In this document: in pieces, positions 46,701-54,230 of the stretch
How positions within the stretch are numbered: position 1 is the first letter of the stretch
Layout of the letters: each line of letters opens with the position of its first letter
Assembly: GCA_016218685.1 (NCBI GenBank)
Contig: JACRDD010000045.1
Span: 1 to 64,000, forward strand
Reading direction: 5' to 3'
DNA: 64,000 nt
From: Desulfobacterales bacterium
GTDB taxonomy: Bacteria; Desulfobacterota; Desulfobacteria; Desulfobacterales; Desulfosarcinaceae
The notes under the pieces: model-generated
Database searches by the model: none
Seen by the model: only the letters and a program-made list of their open reading frames with translations
Told to the model about the DNA's origin: nothing
Translations under genes and position numbers: made by a program

Positions 46701-46824
46701 CGATGTCGGTATCGATGCGGATCAGGTGCCAGCCCGCGGCAAAGAGGCCGGCGGCGATGGCCAGGACGAAGAAGAGCAGCGGCAGGTTGGTGGTGCGGTC
46801 CGATTGCATGGGCATCCGTTTCAT
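43741..46824 (-). CDS. MMPL/RND-type exporter fused to a C-terminal SAM-dependent methyltransferase
   Basis: 1027 aa. Residues 1-790 are an MMPL-family transporter with two groups of transmembrane helices separated by large periplasmic loops (VFFSTLGIALLLLLAFPRPW, IISIAVDQGIAYLLFLDRPQ, ALILAVIVLGTGIDYSLFVV, STLIGFGVMAMAQHALLQSA). Residues 820-1027 are a class I methyltransferase with motif I TLVDIGTGYGVPACWLAETF at about 860 and ADGAFMLDMLHYLNDDHLAL. In aryl-polyene clusters an MMPL exporter and a methyltransferase occur as separate genes; here they share one frame with no stop. Likely exports a lipid product across the inner membrane. Last gene of the minus-strand arm. Confidence 0.9.
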   Translation of the reverse strand: MKRMPMQSDRTTNLPLLFFVLAIAAGLFAAGWHLIRIDTDIVSSLPQDDPVIQDAMYIFKHHPYQDQLTIDLELAKGHADDLVACALAVEAELRASGLFKSVGMEDVAKVLPQLAQSVAERLPMLFTRRELEERVRPLLEPRKVARRVDALQQGLLQMDGIGQAGLLALDPLGLKDLVLARMINLAPTQSARIYKGHLLSSDGRHVLLTAVPKVSGTDGASARQLAAYLEQLGEDFRARFAGQGLAVRLTPVGAYRAALDNEVIVRADVQKAVFFSTLGIALLLLLAFPRPWIGLLSLVPALVGTMVAFFVFALLRPSISILVLGFGGAIISIAVDQGIAYLLFLDRPQETFGKEAAHEIWSVGLLAELTTVGALTALMLSDFPIFRQLGLFSALGSCFAFLFVHTIFPLIFPSLPASRERGLPLPRVADRLFSFGKTGAVIALLLFGGLLLFAKPNFDVNLSAMNTVSQATRAAEAKLTATWGEIFSKIFLMTEADSLAALQDANDRLLVQLEADPEPALLAQAFLPSMIFPGSERSAANLAAWKEFWTAPRVAELKQTLSSAGIQAGFTPQAFDPFFALLDPSEARLPAPGIPAAFRPLVGVAEGRGDAPWRQFAGLILPRAYTDSGFYDRYRDTARIFDPNLFSKRLGHLLFDTFVKLLAIIGAAVAILLLVFFLDVGLTLMALAPVLFAMVCSLGTLSLLGRPLDIPALILAVIVLGTGIDYSLFVVRSYQRYGRARHPAFTLIRSAVVMSACSTLIGFGVMAMAQHALLQSAGIAGALGIGYSLLGAFLILPPLLKWRFETPRPLPPSADLAQRIRARYARMEPNARMFARFKLQLDPMFRELPEQLACFAAPPRTLVDIGTGYGVPACWLAETFPGVKLYGIEPSADRVRVSSQALGADGTVVRGAAPDLPPISQEADGAFMLDMLHYLNDDHLALTLVRLHGHLKAGAPLVIRAVMWPTRPRPWSFWLDQLKNRRHGLPTWFRSLEALQALLTAKGFTVEKTAPSGTNGELLWLCARRSD

Positions 46825-47562
46825 TTAGGGAAAGACCAGCCACAGCAGTACCGCCAGGCCCACGATGTGCAGGATCACCAGCGGGGTCCGGCGGCGGTGC
46901 CAGAACTCGTTGAACTTCTGGATGCGCCGCAGCCCGCCGCACCAGCGCCGGAAGCGGTCCAGGCGGCGCAGGCGGTAGTTGTCCGAGGCGGCGTTGCTCT
47001 GGAAAGCGAACATGGGGTAGCAGCCATAGAAACCCTGGTTCAGGCGGGCCATCACCGCATCGATGGGCAGGCCGCGCCAAGGGTGTTGGGTCAGGGTTTC
47101 GGCGCACGGCCGGTTCACGGCATAGGCGTGGGTCAGGCAGCCGTAAGAGATCGCCCGCACCGCCGGCGAAGCCGTGGCCCGACTGCCCTTGACAAGGCAG
47201 CCCAGGAAAAGGATTTGCCAATCGGGCTGCCCGTCCAGAAACGCCAGGGCCGCGGCGAAGCGTTGGGGATCGAAGCCTTCGAAGAGCACATCGTCTTCGA
47301 AGATCAGCAGCCGGCGGGCGCCCTCGGCAAGCCCCCGGCGCAAGCAGGCCAGGTGGGATTCGTAGATGCCCTGCTCGCAATCCGTGGGGTGGCGGTCGGC
47401 AACGTAAAATATCACGCGGCCGGTCAATCCCACCCGGGCGAACTGGGCCTCGGCCTGGACGCGGCGGTCGGGCCGCTCCTTGAGGGTGATGCAGAAGATC
47501 CGGTCGAAGAACGACCAGGGGTCGGCGCCGGGCGCCGGTTGCATTTGAACACGATCCGTCAT
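46825..47562 (-). CDS. Glycosyltransferase family 25 (LPS-type) with C-terminal membrane anchor
   Basis: About 245 aa. DRIFCITLKERPDRRVQAEA is the GT25 opening; RLLIFEDDVLFEGFDPQRFA contains the EDD metal/nucleotide motif, and GCLTHAYAVNRPCAETL follows. A final hydrophobic helix (LVILHIVGLAVLLWLVFP) anchors it. The start at 47562 gives a normal N-terminus; the frame is open to 47613 but overlaps the divergent gene's leader. It probably adds a sugar to the cluster's product or to its lipid carrier. It abuts the MMPL gene with no gap. Confidence 0.85.
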   Translation of the reverse strand: MTDRVQMQPAPGADPWSFFDRIFCITLKERPDRRVQAEAQFARVGLTGRVIFYVADRHPTDCEQGIYESHLACLRRGLAEGARRLLIFEDDVLFEGFDPQRFAAALAFLDGQPDWQILFLGCLVKGSRATASPAVRAISYGCLTHAYAVNRPCAETLTQHPWRGLPIDAVMARLNQGFYGCYPMFAFQSNAASDNYRLRRLDRFRRWCGGLRRIQKFNEFWHRRRTPLVILHIVGLAVLLWLVFP

Positions 47563-47611
47563 CTTGGATAGACCTTGATTGTCCCCTGCCGGTCGGCTAT
47601 GGTTTCGGCCC

Positions 47612-48019
47612 ATGACCGCCGATCATTCAACGTTTTCCTTCACACCCATCCAGTGGCTGGTCGCCAGAATCGCCGCCACGCGCTTCGTGCGCCAGGCCCT
47701 GGCGGATAATGCCGACCTGAGCGCCTTCAAAGGCAAACCGTCCCTTAAAGTGATTCTGGGGGTTACGGCCATCATCATCAGCTACATCATCGGCTGGCCG
47801 GCCGTGGCGTTGCTGGGATTCCTGGCGGCCTACTATGGACGGCCGGCCATCGTCGTGGTGGGCGGCCCGCTGATCTACGGTCTGTCCCACCTGGTGTTCC
47901 TGCTGGGCATGTACCTGGCCGGCGCCCAATATAGTTGGATCTTCCTGCGCTGGCTGACCCGGGTGACCATGCTCAAACTGCTCAAACGCTATCCTGCCGC
48001 CGCGCCGCCCGTGGAGTAA
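47612..48019 (+). CDS. Small membrane protein inside the biosynthetic cluster
   Basis: 135 aa, the only plus-strand gene in the minus-strand arm. Helices are visible at LKVILGVTAIIISYIIGWPA, VALLGFLAAYYGRPAIVVVG and GPLIYGLSHLVFLLGMYLAG. No ribosome site is obvious and I do not recognise a family. Codon pattern and hydrophobicity make it a believable gene. Confidence 0.65.
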   Translation: MTADHSTFSFTPIQWLVARIAATRFVRQALADNADLSAFKGKPSLKVILGVTAIIISYIIGWPAVALLGFLAAYYGRPAIVVVGGPLIYGLSHLVFLLGMYLAGAQYSWIFLRWLTRVTMLKLLKRYPAAAPPVE

Positions 48020-48032
48020 TCTTTCCGCGGCA

Positions 48033-48653
48033 TCATTCACCAGGCCTATCCTGCTTTTCATCGACCCTTGGCGCCCGCTGCATGCGCCACCAGGCTTGGA
48101 TATTGCCCCGATGGAACCAGACGATGGCCGCCACCGTGACGAGCAGGGCAAACTGGGCCGCAGGCGCGCCGCGCCAGTGGACCAGGCCGAAGCCGGCCAG
48201 GGTGGCCAGGATGCCGAAAGAGCCCCAAAACGGGGCGCGGGTCAGTCCGAACAACAGCCCATAGGCCGCCACGGCCAGCGCCGCACCCAGGGGCAGCAGC
48301 AAAAGATAGAACCCCAGAAAGTTGGCCACCCCCTTGCCACCCCGCCAGCCGTGAAAGCAGGGAAAGCGATTGCCCAGGATCAGGGCCAGCCCGGCCCACG
48401 GCACCAGCGCAACATCCCACAACTGCACGGCCAGCAAGGCCACGCCCATGGCCCGGCCGGCATCCAGCAGCAGCACCAGCAAAGCCAGGGGCCAGCCGGC
48501 CTGGCGATAGACATTGGTGACGCCGGGATTGCCGCTGAAATGCGCGCGCGGATCTTCTCTGCCCAGCAGGCCGAAGAGTACGATGGAGAAATTGATCGAC
48601 CCGGCCAGGTAAGCGGCCAGCAGGCCGAAGAAAAAACGCGCCACCATCGTCAT
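48033..48653 (-). CDS. plsY: Glycerol-3-phosphate acyltransferase PlsY
   Basis: 206-aa inner-membrane enzyme that transfers acyl groups from acyl-phosphate to glycerol-3-phosphate. Family motifs: AAYLAGSINFSIVL (motif 1), SGNPGVTNVYRQAGWPLAL (motif 2; the usual SGNPGATN with Val), NRFPCFHGWRGGKGVANFLG (motif 3). Five or so helices. Its place inside a ketosynthase cluster suggests the acyl product may be placed on glycerol phosphate; it could instead be the housekeeping PlsY. Confidence 0.9.
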   Translation of the reverse strand: MTMVARFFFGLLAAYLAGSINFSIVLFGLLGREDPRAHFSGNPGVTNVYRQAGWPLALLVLLLDAGRAMGVALLAVQLWDVALVPWAGLALILGNRFPCFHGWRGGKGVANFLGFYLLLLPLGAALAVAAYGLLFGLTRAPFWGSFGILATLAGFGLVHWRGAPAAQFALLVTVAAIVWFHRGNIQAWWRMQRAPRVDEKQDRPGE

Positions 48654-48691
48654 CTCCCGTTTCCATCAAGGGCCTTTGGTTCCGCCGGATC

Positions 48692-50197
48692 CTATACCGG
48701 ATAGAGCACTGTGATCAAATGATCTTCCAGCTCGGCGTGGCGCGCCGCCACCGCCGGGCCGGCCTCGATTTCCACACGACTCTGCTCCAGGCCAATCTCC
48801 AGTACGCGCACCCGGGCCCAGGCATCGGCCAGGTGGATATTGAGCATCTTGGCCGCCGCCTCCTTGACCGTCCACACCCGCGTGGCGGCTGCCGCCGGGC
48901 CCAGGGGCGAAGGCTTCACCAGCATCTGCTCGGCGGCATGGGCGAAGATATGCAGGCTTTTCAAAATGCGATCCGCCATGCGCTCCACATCCACGCCGAT
49001 GGGCCCGTTGGCGGCCACTGCCAGGGTGAAGCGCCGGTCGTGGGCCACGCTGCAATGAAAGCGCGAAGCGCCGGCGATGGGCCGGATGCCATCGTCGGCC
49101 AGGGTGTGGATCTGCGCCGCCGGCGTTCGGCCCTGGTCGCCCGTCAGCTCGCGGAAAAGCCGCTTGCAGGCCAGGCGGGACGAGTAAAAATCGGTGCGGC
49201 GCTTGGGGCTCATCTTGACCGTACGCCGCCGTTCCGTATCGGAAAGGCATCGCTCGGCAAAGGGCATCAGGGTGGCGCGCTCGATGAGGACCGTGGCCGT
49301 GCATGCGGCCGCGAGGGTTTCGAGGCCGCCTTGCCCGTGGCCGGCACGGACCCAGTCCGGTGGCACCAGCGTTCCGCCGCTGACATCGCGCATGCGCACG
49401 CCATGGAGGATTTCGAAAAGCTCTCCCTGGAGATCCACGATCCAGATCTCGAAGATCAACACCCCCTCATCCTGCCCCAAAGGGAAAATCCGGCCCACGT
49501 AAGTCTCTCCGGGCCGCGTGGGCCGCACGATCACGCGCTGATCGAAACCCACGGGAAAGGCCACGATCCCGGCCTGGCGCTGGCTCCAGACACAGGCGGC
49601 ATGCAGGGCGGCATCCAGGACCCGGGGCGCGCCCAGGGGCGCGTCGGGCGGGTCGTCGCCGGGGGCATCGATGACCGCCAGGGCCCCTTCGGCCGTGACC
49701 AACAATGGCCGGGAAATGGTCTGAAAAGCGGTACCGAAAGGAACCAGGTCGCGATAAAGGGCTTCGGGATCGACGGTGAAGCAGCGGCCGGCCAGGGCCG
49801 CGGCCAGATCCAGGGCCGCCGGGGGCGACAGCGCTTCCATGGGCTGGAACTCCACCTGTGCATGGATCTTGGCGCGGGTCATCTGGGACGATTTGGCCTG
49901 GGTTTTGGTGAGCAGGGCCGTGCGCAGGGCGCCGTCGGGCTGCATGCGCAGCTCGCACCAGGCCGCGATGGATTCGCCGGCCGGCGGCAACTCCAGGAAT
50001 TTGTCAAAGACGGCGTTGCGCAGTCGATGGACGCACAGGCCCGGTTTCAGCGCTTGGGCCCAGCCGGCCAGCAGTTGCAAGGCCTCCACGGCAGGCAACA
50101 CGGCCCGCCCCTGGAAGTGGTGATCGACCCAGTGGGGCGCAACCGAAATGGTGACGGCCAGCCGGCCGTCGGGGCCTATTTGGGAAAGATCGCCCAT
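48692..50197 (-). CDS. Polyketide-type dehydratase fused to 4'-phosphopantetheinyl transferase
   Basis: 501 aa in one frame. The N-terminal ~280 residues form a double-hotdog PS-DH domain with the canonical HxxxGxxxxP motif HHFQGRAVLP (His26) and QRQAGIVAFPVGFDQRVIV further on. The C-terminal ~220 residues are an Sfp-type transferase (IGVDVERMADRI and RVWTVKEAAAKMLNIHLADA, the WxxKEA magnesium motif). It would both dehydrate 3-hydroxyacyl-ACP and activate the cluster's carrier proteins. The start at 50197 overlaps the thioesterase gene by 22 nt; the open frame further upstream is a shadow of that gene. Confidence 0.88.
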   Translation of the reverse strand: MGDLSQIGPDGRLAVTISVAPHWVDHHFQGRAVLPAVEALQLLAGWAQALKPGLCVHRLRNAVFDKFLELPPAGESIAAWCELRMQPDGALRTALLTKTQAKSSQMTRAKIHAQVEFQPMEALSPPAALDLAAALAGRCFTVDPEALYRDLVPFGTAFQTISRPLLVTAEGALAVIDAPGDDPPDAPLGAPRVLDAALHAACVWSQRQAGIVAFPVGFDQRVIVRPTRPGETYVGRIFPLGQDEGVLIFEIWIVDLQGELFEILHGVRMRDVSGGTLVPPDWVRAGHGQGGLETLAAACTATVLIERATLMPFAERCLSDTERRRTVKMSPKRRTDFYSSRLACKRLFRELTGDQGRTPAAQIHTLADDGIRPIAGASRFHCSVAHDRRFTLAVAANGPIGVDVERMADRILKSLHIFAHAAEQMLVKPSPLGPAAAATRVWTVKEAAAKMLNIHLADAWARVRVLEIGLEQSRVEIEAGPAVAARHAELEDHLITVLYPV

Positions 50198-50661
50198 AGG
50201 TGCAACGTCTTCTCGTCGATGCCCACGGGCGTGCCCTTGGCGTTCACCGCGCAGTGCCGGGTAAAACCGGTGCAGACCAGGTCGCCGCTGGGCACGTGGG
50301 TGATCACATAGTCGAACTGCAATTTGACCCGCTCCAACGTGCCGGGCCGGGTGTGGATATGCATGGCGTCGTCGTAGTGCAGCGGACGGAAGTACGAAAG
50401 GGCCGTGGCGATGATGGGGTAGACAAAGCCGCTCGCTTCGATCTCCTTGTAGGCATAGGCCGCGTCGCGCATGAGCGAGGCCCGGCCGAACTCGAAGTAG
50501 CGCAGGTAGTTGGAGTGGTAGACCACCTGGGAACGGTCGGTATCGACGTACAGCGTGCGCAGATCGCAACGGTGCCACACTAGACCGCTGGTCCGGTCGC
50601 GCACATAGGCGCCCTCGCCATTGCCATCGAGGGGTTGGGGCCGGAAAGGTTTGGGTCGCAC
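50176..50661 (-). CDS. Acyl-CoA/ACP thioesterase (4HBT/YbgC type)
   Basis: 161 aa. LRTLYVDTDRSQVVYHSNYL is the 4-hydroxybenzoyl-CoA thioesterase signature, with the catalytic Asp at about residue 42. A GTG start at 50661 is used, one base after the ketosynthase stop, with GAGGAG six nt upstream. It probably releases or edits acyl chains. Such thioesterases are common in aryl-polyene-type clusters. Confidence 0.88.
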   Translation of the reverse strand: MRPKPFRPQPLDGNGEGAYVRDRTSGLVWHRCDLRTLYVDTDRSQVVYHSNYLRYFEFGRASLMRDAAYAYKEIEASGFVYPIIATALSYFRPLHYDDAMHIHTRPGTLERVKLQFDYVITHVPSGDLVCTGFTRHCAVNAKGTPVGIDEKTLHLWAIFPK

Positions 50662-50662
50662 G

Positions 50663-51928
50663 CTACACTCCTCTGAAGACAATACAGCAGTTGGTGCCGC
50701 CGAAGCCGAAGGCGTTGGAGAGCAGGAATTCGTGGGCGTGGCGCCGGGCCTGGTGGGGCACCACATCGATATCGTCGAAGGCCGGGTCGGGCCGGTGGTT
50801 GACCGTGGGCAGCACCAGCCCCTGGTGCATGGCCTCGATGCCCAGCACGGCCTCGATGCCCGCTGCGGCCCCCAGGGTGTGGCCGATCTGGGATTTGTTG
50901 GCGGAAATCGGAATCTTGCCCAGGGCGGAACCGAAGACGGCCCGCAGGCAGGCCACCTCCACGGCATCGCCCTTGAGGGTGGAGGTGCCGTGGGCGTTGA
51001 TGGCTTCGATATCTTCGGGGGCCAGGCCGGCATCGGCGATGGCCTCGCGGATGGCCCGCACGATGGTCTCCTCGTGGGGCAAGGTAAAGTGATGGGCGTC
51101 CGAGCTCCAGCCGATGCCCAGCACTTCGGCCCGGGGCTTGAGCCCCAGGTCGGCCACCATCTCGTCGGCGGCCAGCACCAGCACCCCGCCGCCCTCGGCC
51201 AGCACGAAACCTTTGCGGTCGATGCTGAAGGGCCGCGAAGCCTGGGTGGGGTCGTCGTAGGCCCGGTCGCCGGGCTCCACCTTGATGGTGGCCCACATGT
51301 TGGCGAACCCCTGGATGATCTCCGGCAGGATGCAGGTCTCCACCCCGCCGGCGATGACGAAATCGCAGTCCCCGTCCCGGATCATGCGGCTGCCGATGGC
51401 GATGGCGTGATTGCCCGAAGCGCAGGCCCCCTGGGGCGAGAAGATCGGCCCGGTAAAGCCGATCAGCATGCCGGCCTTGCCCGCCGGCAGGTTGGCGCAC
51501 AGGTTGGGCAGCAGATAGGGGCTGACCTTGGTGGGTCCCTTCTGGGTGTAATTCTCCACGGCGATGCGCATGGCATCGCTGCCGTTGAGGGCCGAGCCCA
51601 CCAGGCAGGCGGTGCGCGGCGCGGTGCGGGTGTCCATGACCAGACCGGCATGGGCCAGGGCGCGCCGGCACAGGGCCATGGTCAGGAAGACAAAATCGGC
51701 ATTCCAGTTATAAGCATCCTTGCGGTCCACGAATTCCAGGGCTTGGGGCTGCCAGTCGGGAATCTCACCCACCACATTGCTGCGCGAAGCAGTGGCACAG
51801 CGCGTCACCCGGCGAAAGCCGGCTTCGCCGGCCACGGCGCGCTGCCAGGTACTCGCAAGGGTCGAGCCCAGCGGAGTGGCTACATCGTAGCCGACGACAT
51901 ATACTTTTCTATTCAGAGGCGCTCTCAT
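50663..51928 (-). CDS. Beta-ketoacyl-ACP synthase (FabF-like), first of a tandem pair
   Basis: 421 aa with an intact Cys-His-His triad: FSPQGACASGNHAIAIG (Cys169), INAHGTSTLKGDAVEVACLR and NKSQIGHTLGAAAGIEAVLG. It ends LLSNAFGFGGTNCCIVFRGV. A decarboxylating condensing enzyme in chain extension. It lies 23 nt after a second KS gene; the two are about equally diverged from FabF, suggesting different chain or starter specificity. Confidence 0.93.
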   Translation of the reverse strand: MRAPLNRKVYVVGYDVATPLGSTLASTWQRAVAGEAGFRRVTRCATASRSNVVGEIPDWQPQALEFVDRKDAYNWNADFVFLTMALCRRALAHAGLVMDTRTAPRTACLVGSALNGSDAMRIAVENYTQKGPTKVSPYLLPNLCANLPAGKAGMLIGFTGPIFSPQGACASGNHAIAIGSRMIRDGDCDFVIAGGVETCILPEIIQGFANMWATIKVEPGDRAYDDPTQASRPFSIDRKGFVLAEGGGVLVLAADEMVADLGLKPRAEVLGIGWSSDAHHFTLPHEETIVRAIREAIADAGLAPEDIEAINAHGTSTLKGDAVEVACLRAVFGSALGKIPISANKSQIGHTLGAAAGIEAVLGIEAMHQGLVLPTVNHRPDPAFDDIDVVPHQARRHAHEFLLSNAFGFGGTNCCIVFRGV

Positions 51929-51951
51929 GGCAAATCCGTTTTATCCTTCGA

Positions 51952-53202
51952 TCACTTCAACCGCTCAAAGACGATGCAGGTATTGCAGCCCCCGAACCCG
52001 AACGCATTCTTGAGCACAAAGCGCTGATTCAGCTTGCGGCTGCCTTCGGCCACGCAGTCCAGGGGGATCTCCGGGTCGGGACGGTAGTTAATGGTAGGCG
52101 GCAGCATTCCGGCCAGCATCCCCTCGAAGGCAAAGATCGATTCGATGGCGCTGGAGGCGCCCATGGCATGCCCCATGAGCGACTTGTTGGCCGTCACCGG
52201 TGCAAGTCTGGGGCCGAATACTTCCCGCAGGGCGTCGACCTCCACCTTGTCGCCCACGCGTGTGCCCGCGGCATGGGCATTGACCGCATCCACGTCTCCG
52301 GGGGAGATGCCCGCCTGATGGATGCTCTCCTGGATGCAGCGCCGCACCGTCTCAAGATGGGGCGCCACGAAGTGATGGGCGTCCGAGGTCATGCTCCAAC
52401 CGGCCACGGCAATGGCATAAGCCAAGCCATGGGCCCGGGCGAATTCCTCGCTGGCCAGCACGATGCAGCCGGCTCCTTCGGAGATCACGAATCCGCGGCG
52501 GTGCGCGGCAAACGGCCGGCTGACAGTCTCGGGCGCCTCTTCGGGTTGGCCCTCCTTGGGCACGAAAGCGCCGCCCATGGTGGCGAAACCGGCCACGATG
52601 GGCGCCACCAGGGCGAAATCCACGGCGCCGCACAGCACCACGTCGGCCCGGTTTTGCGCCAGCAGCAGGGCCCCCATGGTCAGGGAGGAGGCCCCCGTGG
52701 CGCAGGCCGTGATGGTGCTCACGATGGGTCCGGTGGCACCGGTGTGCATGGAGACCTTGCCGCTGACCATGTTGATGCAGGCGTTGGGATTGGCGCAGGG
52801 CAGCGGCAGCATCCCCCCGGCGGTCAGCTTGCGGTCGGCGGTCAGCACCGCATCCAGACCACCCACGGCCGAGCTGTAGGTGACGGCCACGCGTGGCGCC
52901 AGCTCCGGCGTGATCGCAAGCCCGGCACGGGCCAGGGCCCGCTCCACCGTGAGCAGGGCGTACTTGAAGATCGGCGAGGGCCAGCGCGCCTGCTCCCGGG
53001 GCTTGAGAAAATCGTAGGGCAGGTGATCGATATCCGGCACCTGGCCGGCGATCTTCACCGGGAAGTCCGCATCGGTCGCAAAGCGGGTCAGGCGCCCCAC
53101 CCCGCTCTCGCCCCCCAGGGCGCGACGCCACTGCTCCGCAAGGTCGAGACCCAGGGGGGAGACGGCGTCGTAGCCGAGGATGACGGGGCGGTTGATCTTC
53201 AT
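51952..53202 (-). CDS. Beta-ketoacyl-ACP synthase (FabF-like), second of a tandem pair, altered HGT motif
   Basis: 416 aa. The active-site Cys is in STITACATGASSL (Cys167), and NKSLMGHAMGASSAIESIFA carries the second His. The first His motif reads NAHAAGTRVGDKVEV instead of NAHGTxT, an insertion-like change next to a catalytic residue that may alter or slow condensation. It follows the radical SAM gene by 13 nt. Confidence 0.92.
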   Translation of the reverse strand: MKINRPVILGYDAVSPLGLDLAEQWRRALGGESGVGRLTRFATDADFPVKIAGQVPDIDHLPYDFLKPREQARWPSPIFKYALLTVERALARAGLAITPELAPRVAVTYSSAVGGLDAVLTADRKLTAGGMLPLPCANPNACINMVSGKVSMHTGATGPIVSTITACATGASSLTMGALLLAQNRADVVLCGAVDFALVAPIVAGFATMGGAFVPKEGQPEEAPETVSRPFAAHRRGFVISEGAGCIVLASEEFARAHGLAYAIAVAGWSMTSDAHHFVAPHLETVRRCIQESIHQAGISPGDVDAVNAHAAGTRVGDKVEVDALREVFGPRLAPVTANKSLMGHAMGASSAIESIFAFEGMLAGMLPPTINYRPDPEIPLDCVAEGSRKLNQRFVLKNAFGFGGCNTCIVFERLK

Positions 53203-53215
53203 TTACGGTTATGTC

Positions 53216-54214
53216 CTACCACGGAAGAAATTGATACAGCTTGGCGAACATCTCGTAGACTTCGATCCAGCCCTGCAAATCCTTGGCCGAAGTCATATGG
53301 GCGCGCTTGTTGACCATCACCCAGCTCATGTGGGCCGCGCCGTCCTTGCAGGTCGAGCAATCCCGCGTCTCGGAAGTGCAGCAGCGATGCATGGTCTTCA
53401 GATCCGAGGCCCAGCGGATGAAGTTGGTCAGGCGCTTGGGCGCCGGGTCGCGCCGGTCCAGGGGCTGGGTCACCGACGGACACTCCATCCAGCCGAAAGG
53501 CCGGCCCATCATCTTCCCGGTGGTGATGATCTCGTGGTAGTACTTGGAGCTGATCACCGTCCGGGGGTAGGCGTCCAGCATGGCGTCCATTTCCGCGCGG
53601 ATGGCAGCCAGCTCTTCGGGTTTCCAACTGAAGCCCGAGACCCCCTCGTCGTTGGAGAGCAGTTGCATGTGCACCTTCAGGCCGGCCTCATGGATCTTGC
53701 GGATGATGCGCTCGGTCTTGCCGATCTGCTTGGGGGTGATGGTGTAAAGGTAGTAGGTGTTGGGGTCGCCGGCGTAATGCTTGCTGGAGATGGAAAAGGT
53801 GTCCTTGCCGCGCAGCACGCGCTCATCCTCTTCGTCGCCCCACAGGGAGATGCCGAGCATCAGGTTCGGGAAGCGATCCCGGGGCACCTTGATCAGACCG
53901 TTGGTGGCGCAGAAGGTGGGCAGCCGCTTGTAGAAAGCCTCCACGCGGTCGAAGCACAGGGTGGGCTCGCCGCCGATGAGGATGGCCAGGTTGACGCCCC
54001 GTTCCATCTCCCGATCGATGAAGGCTTCCCACCGGCCCAGATCGCTTTCTTCGGGGGCGGCCTTGTGTTCGTCCGAAGAGAAGAAGAAGCATCCCTTGCA
54101 GCGCAGGTTACAGCGATTGGTCACATCGTAAATCGAACTGCGGATGTTCAGTTTGGAGATCTTCTTGTAGCGTTCGTACCAATGGTCATCCAGCAGCGAA
54201 CTGACGGTCTTCAT
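53216..54214 (-). CDS. Radical SAM protein with C-terminal Cys-rich region (paralogue 1)
   Basis: 332 aa. The cluster motif VTNRCNLRCKGCFFF (Cys35, Cys39, Cys42) begins a partial TIM barrel (LAILIGGEPTLCFDRVEAFY, MLGISLWGDEEDERVLRGKD). The C-terminal part has HRCCTSETRDCSTCKDG plus an earlier Cys in WMECPSVTQ, enough to bind an auxiliary Fe-S cluster of SPASM/twitch type. It is a tandem paralogue of the 54231 gene. The reaction is unknown; the setting between ketosynthase and carrier-protein genes suggests a lipid or carrier-bound substrate. Confidence 0.88.
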   Translation of the reverse strand: MKTVSSLLDDHWYERYKKISKLNIRSSIYDVTNRCNLRCKGCFFFSSDEHKAAPEESDLGRWEAFIDREMERGVNLAILIGGEPTLCFDRVEAFYKRLPTFCATNGLIKVPRDRFPNLMLGISLWGDEEDERVLRGKDTFSISSKHYAGDPNTYYLYTITPKQIGKTERIIRKIHEAGLKVHMQLLSNDEGVSGFSWKPEELAAIRAEMDAMLDAYPRTVISSKYYHEIITTGKMMGRPFGWMECPSVTQPLDRRDPAPKRLTNFIRWASDLKTMHRCCTSETRDCSTCKDGAAHMSWVMVNKRAHMTSAKDLQGWIEVYEMFAKLYQFLPW

Positions 54215-54230
54215 CAGGAACTCCTCGGCG

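Noticed and set aside
48719-50311. Long open frames antisense to the cluster genes (530 aa here, similar at 45.6, 57.7 and 52.2 kb)
   Set aside because: High GC makes long antisense frames common; these are Gly/Arg/His/Gln-rich with no family motifs and lie opposite well-identified genes.
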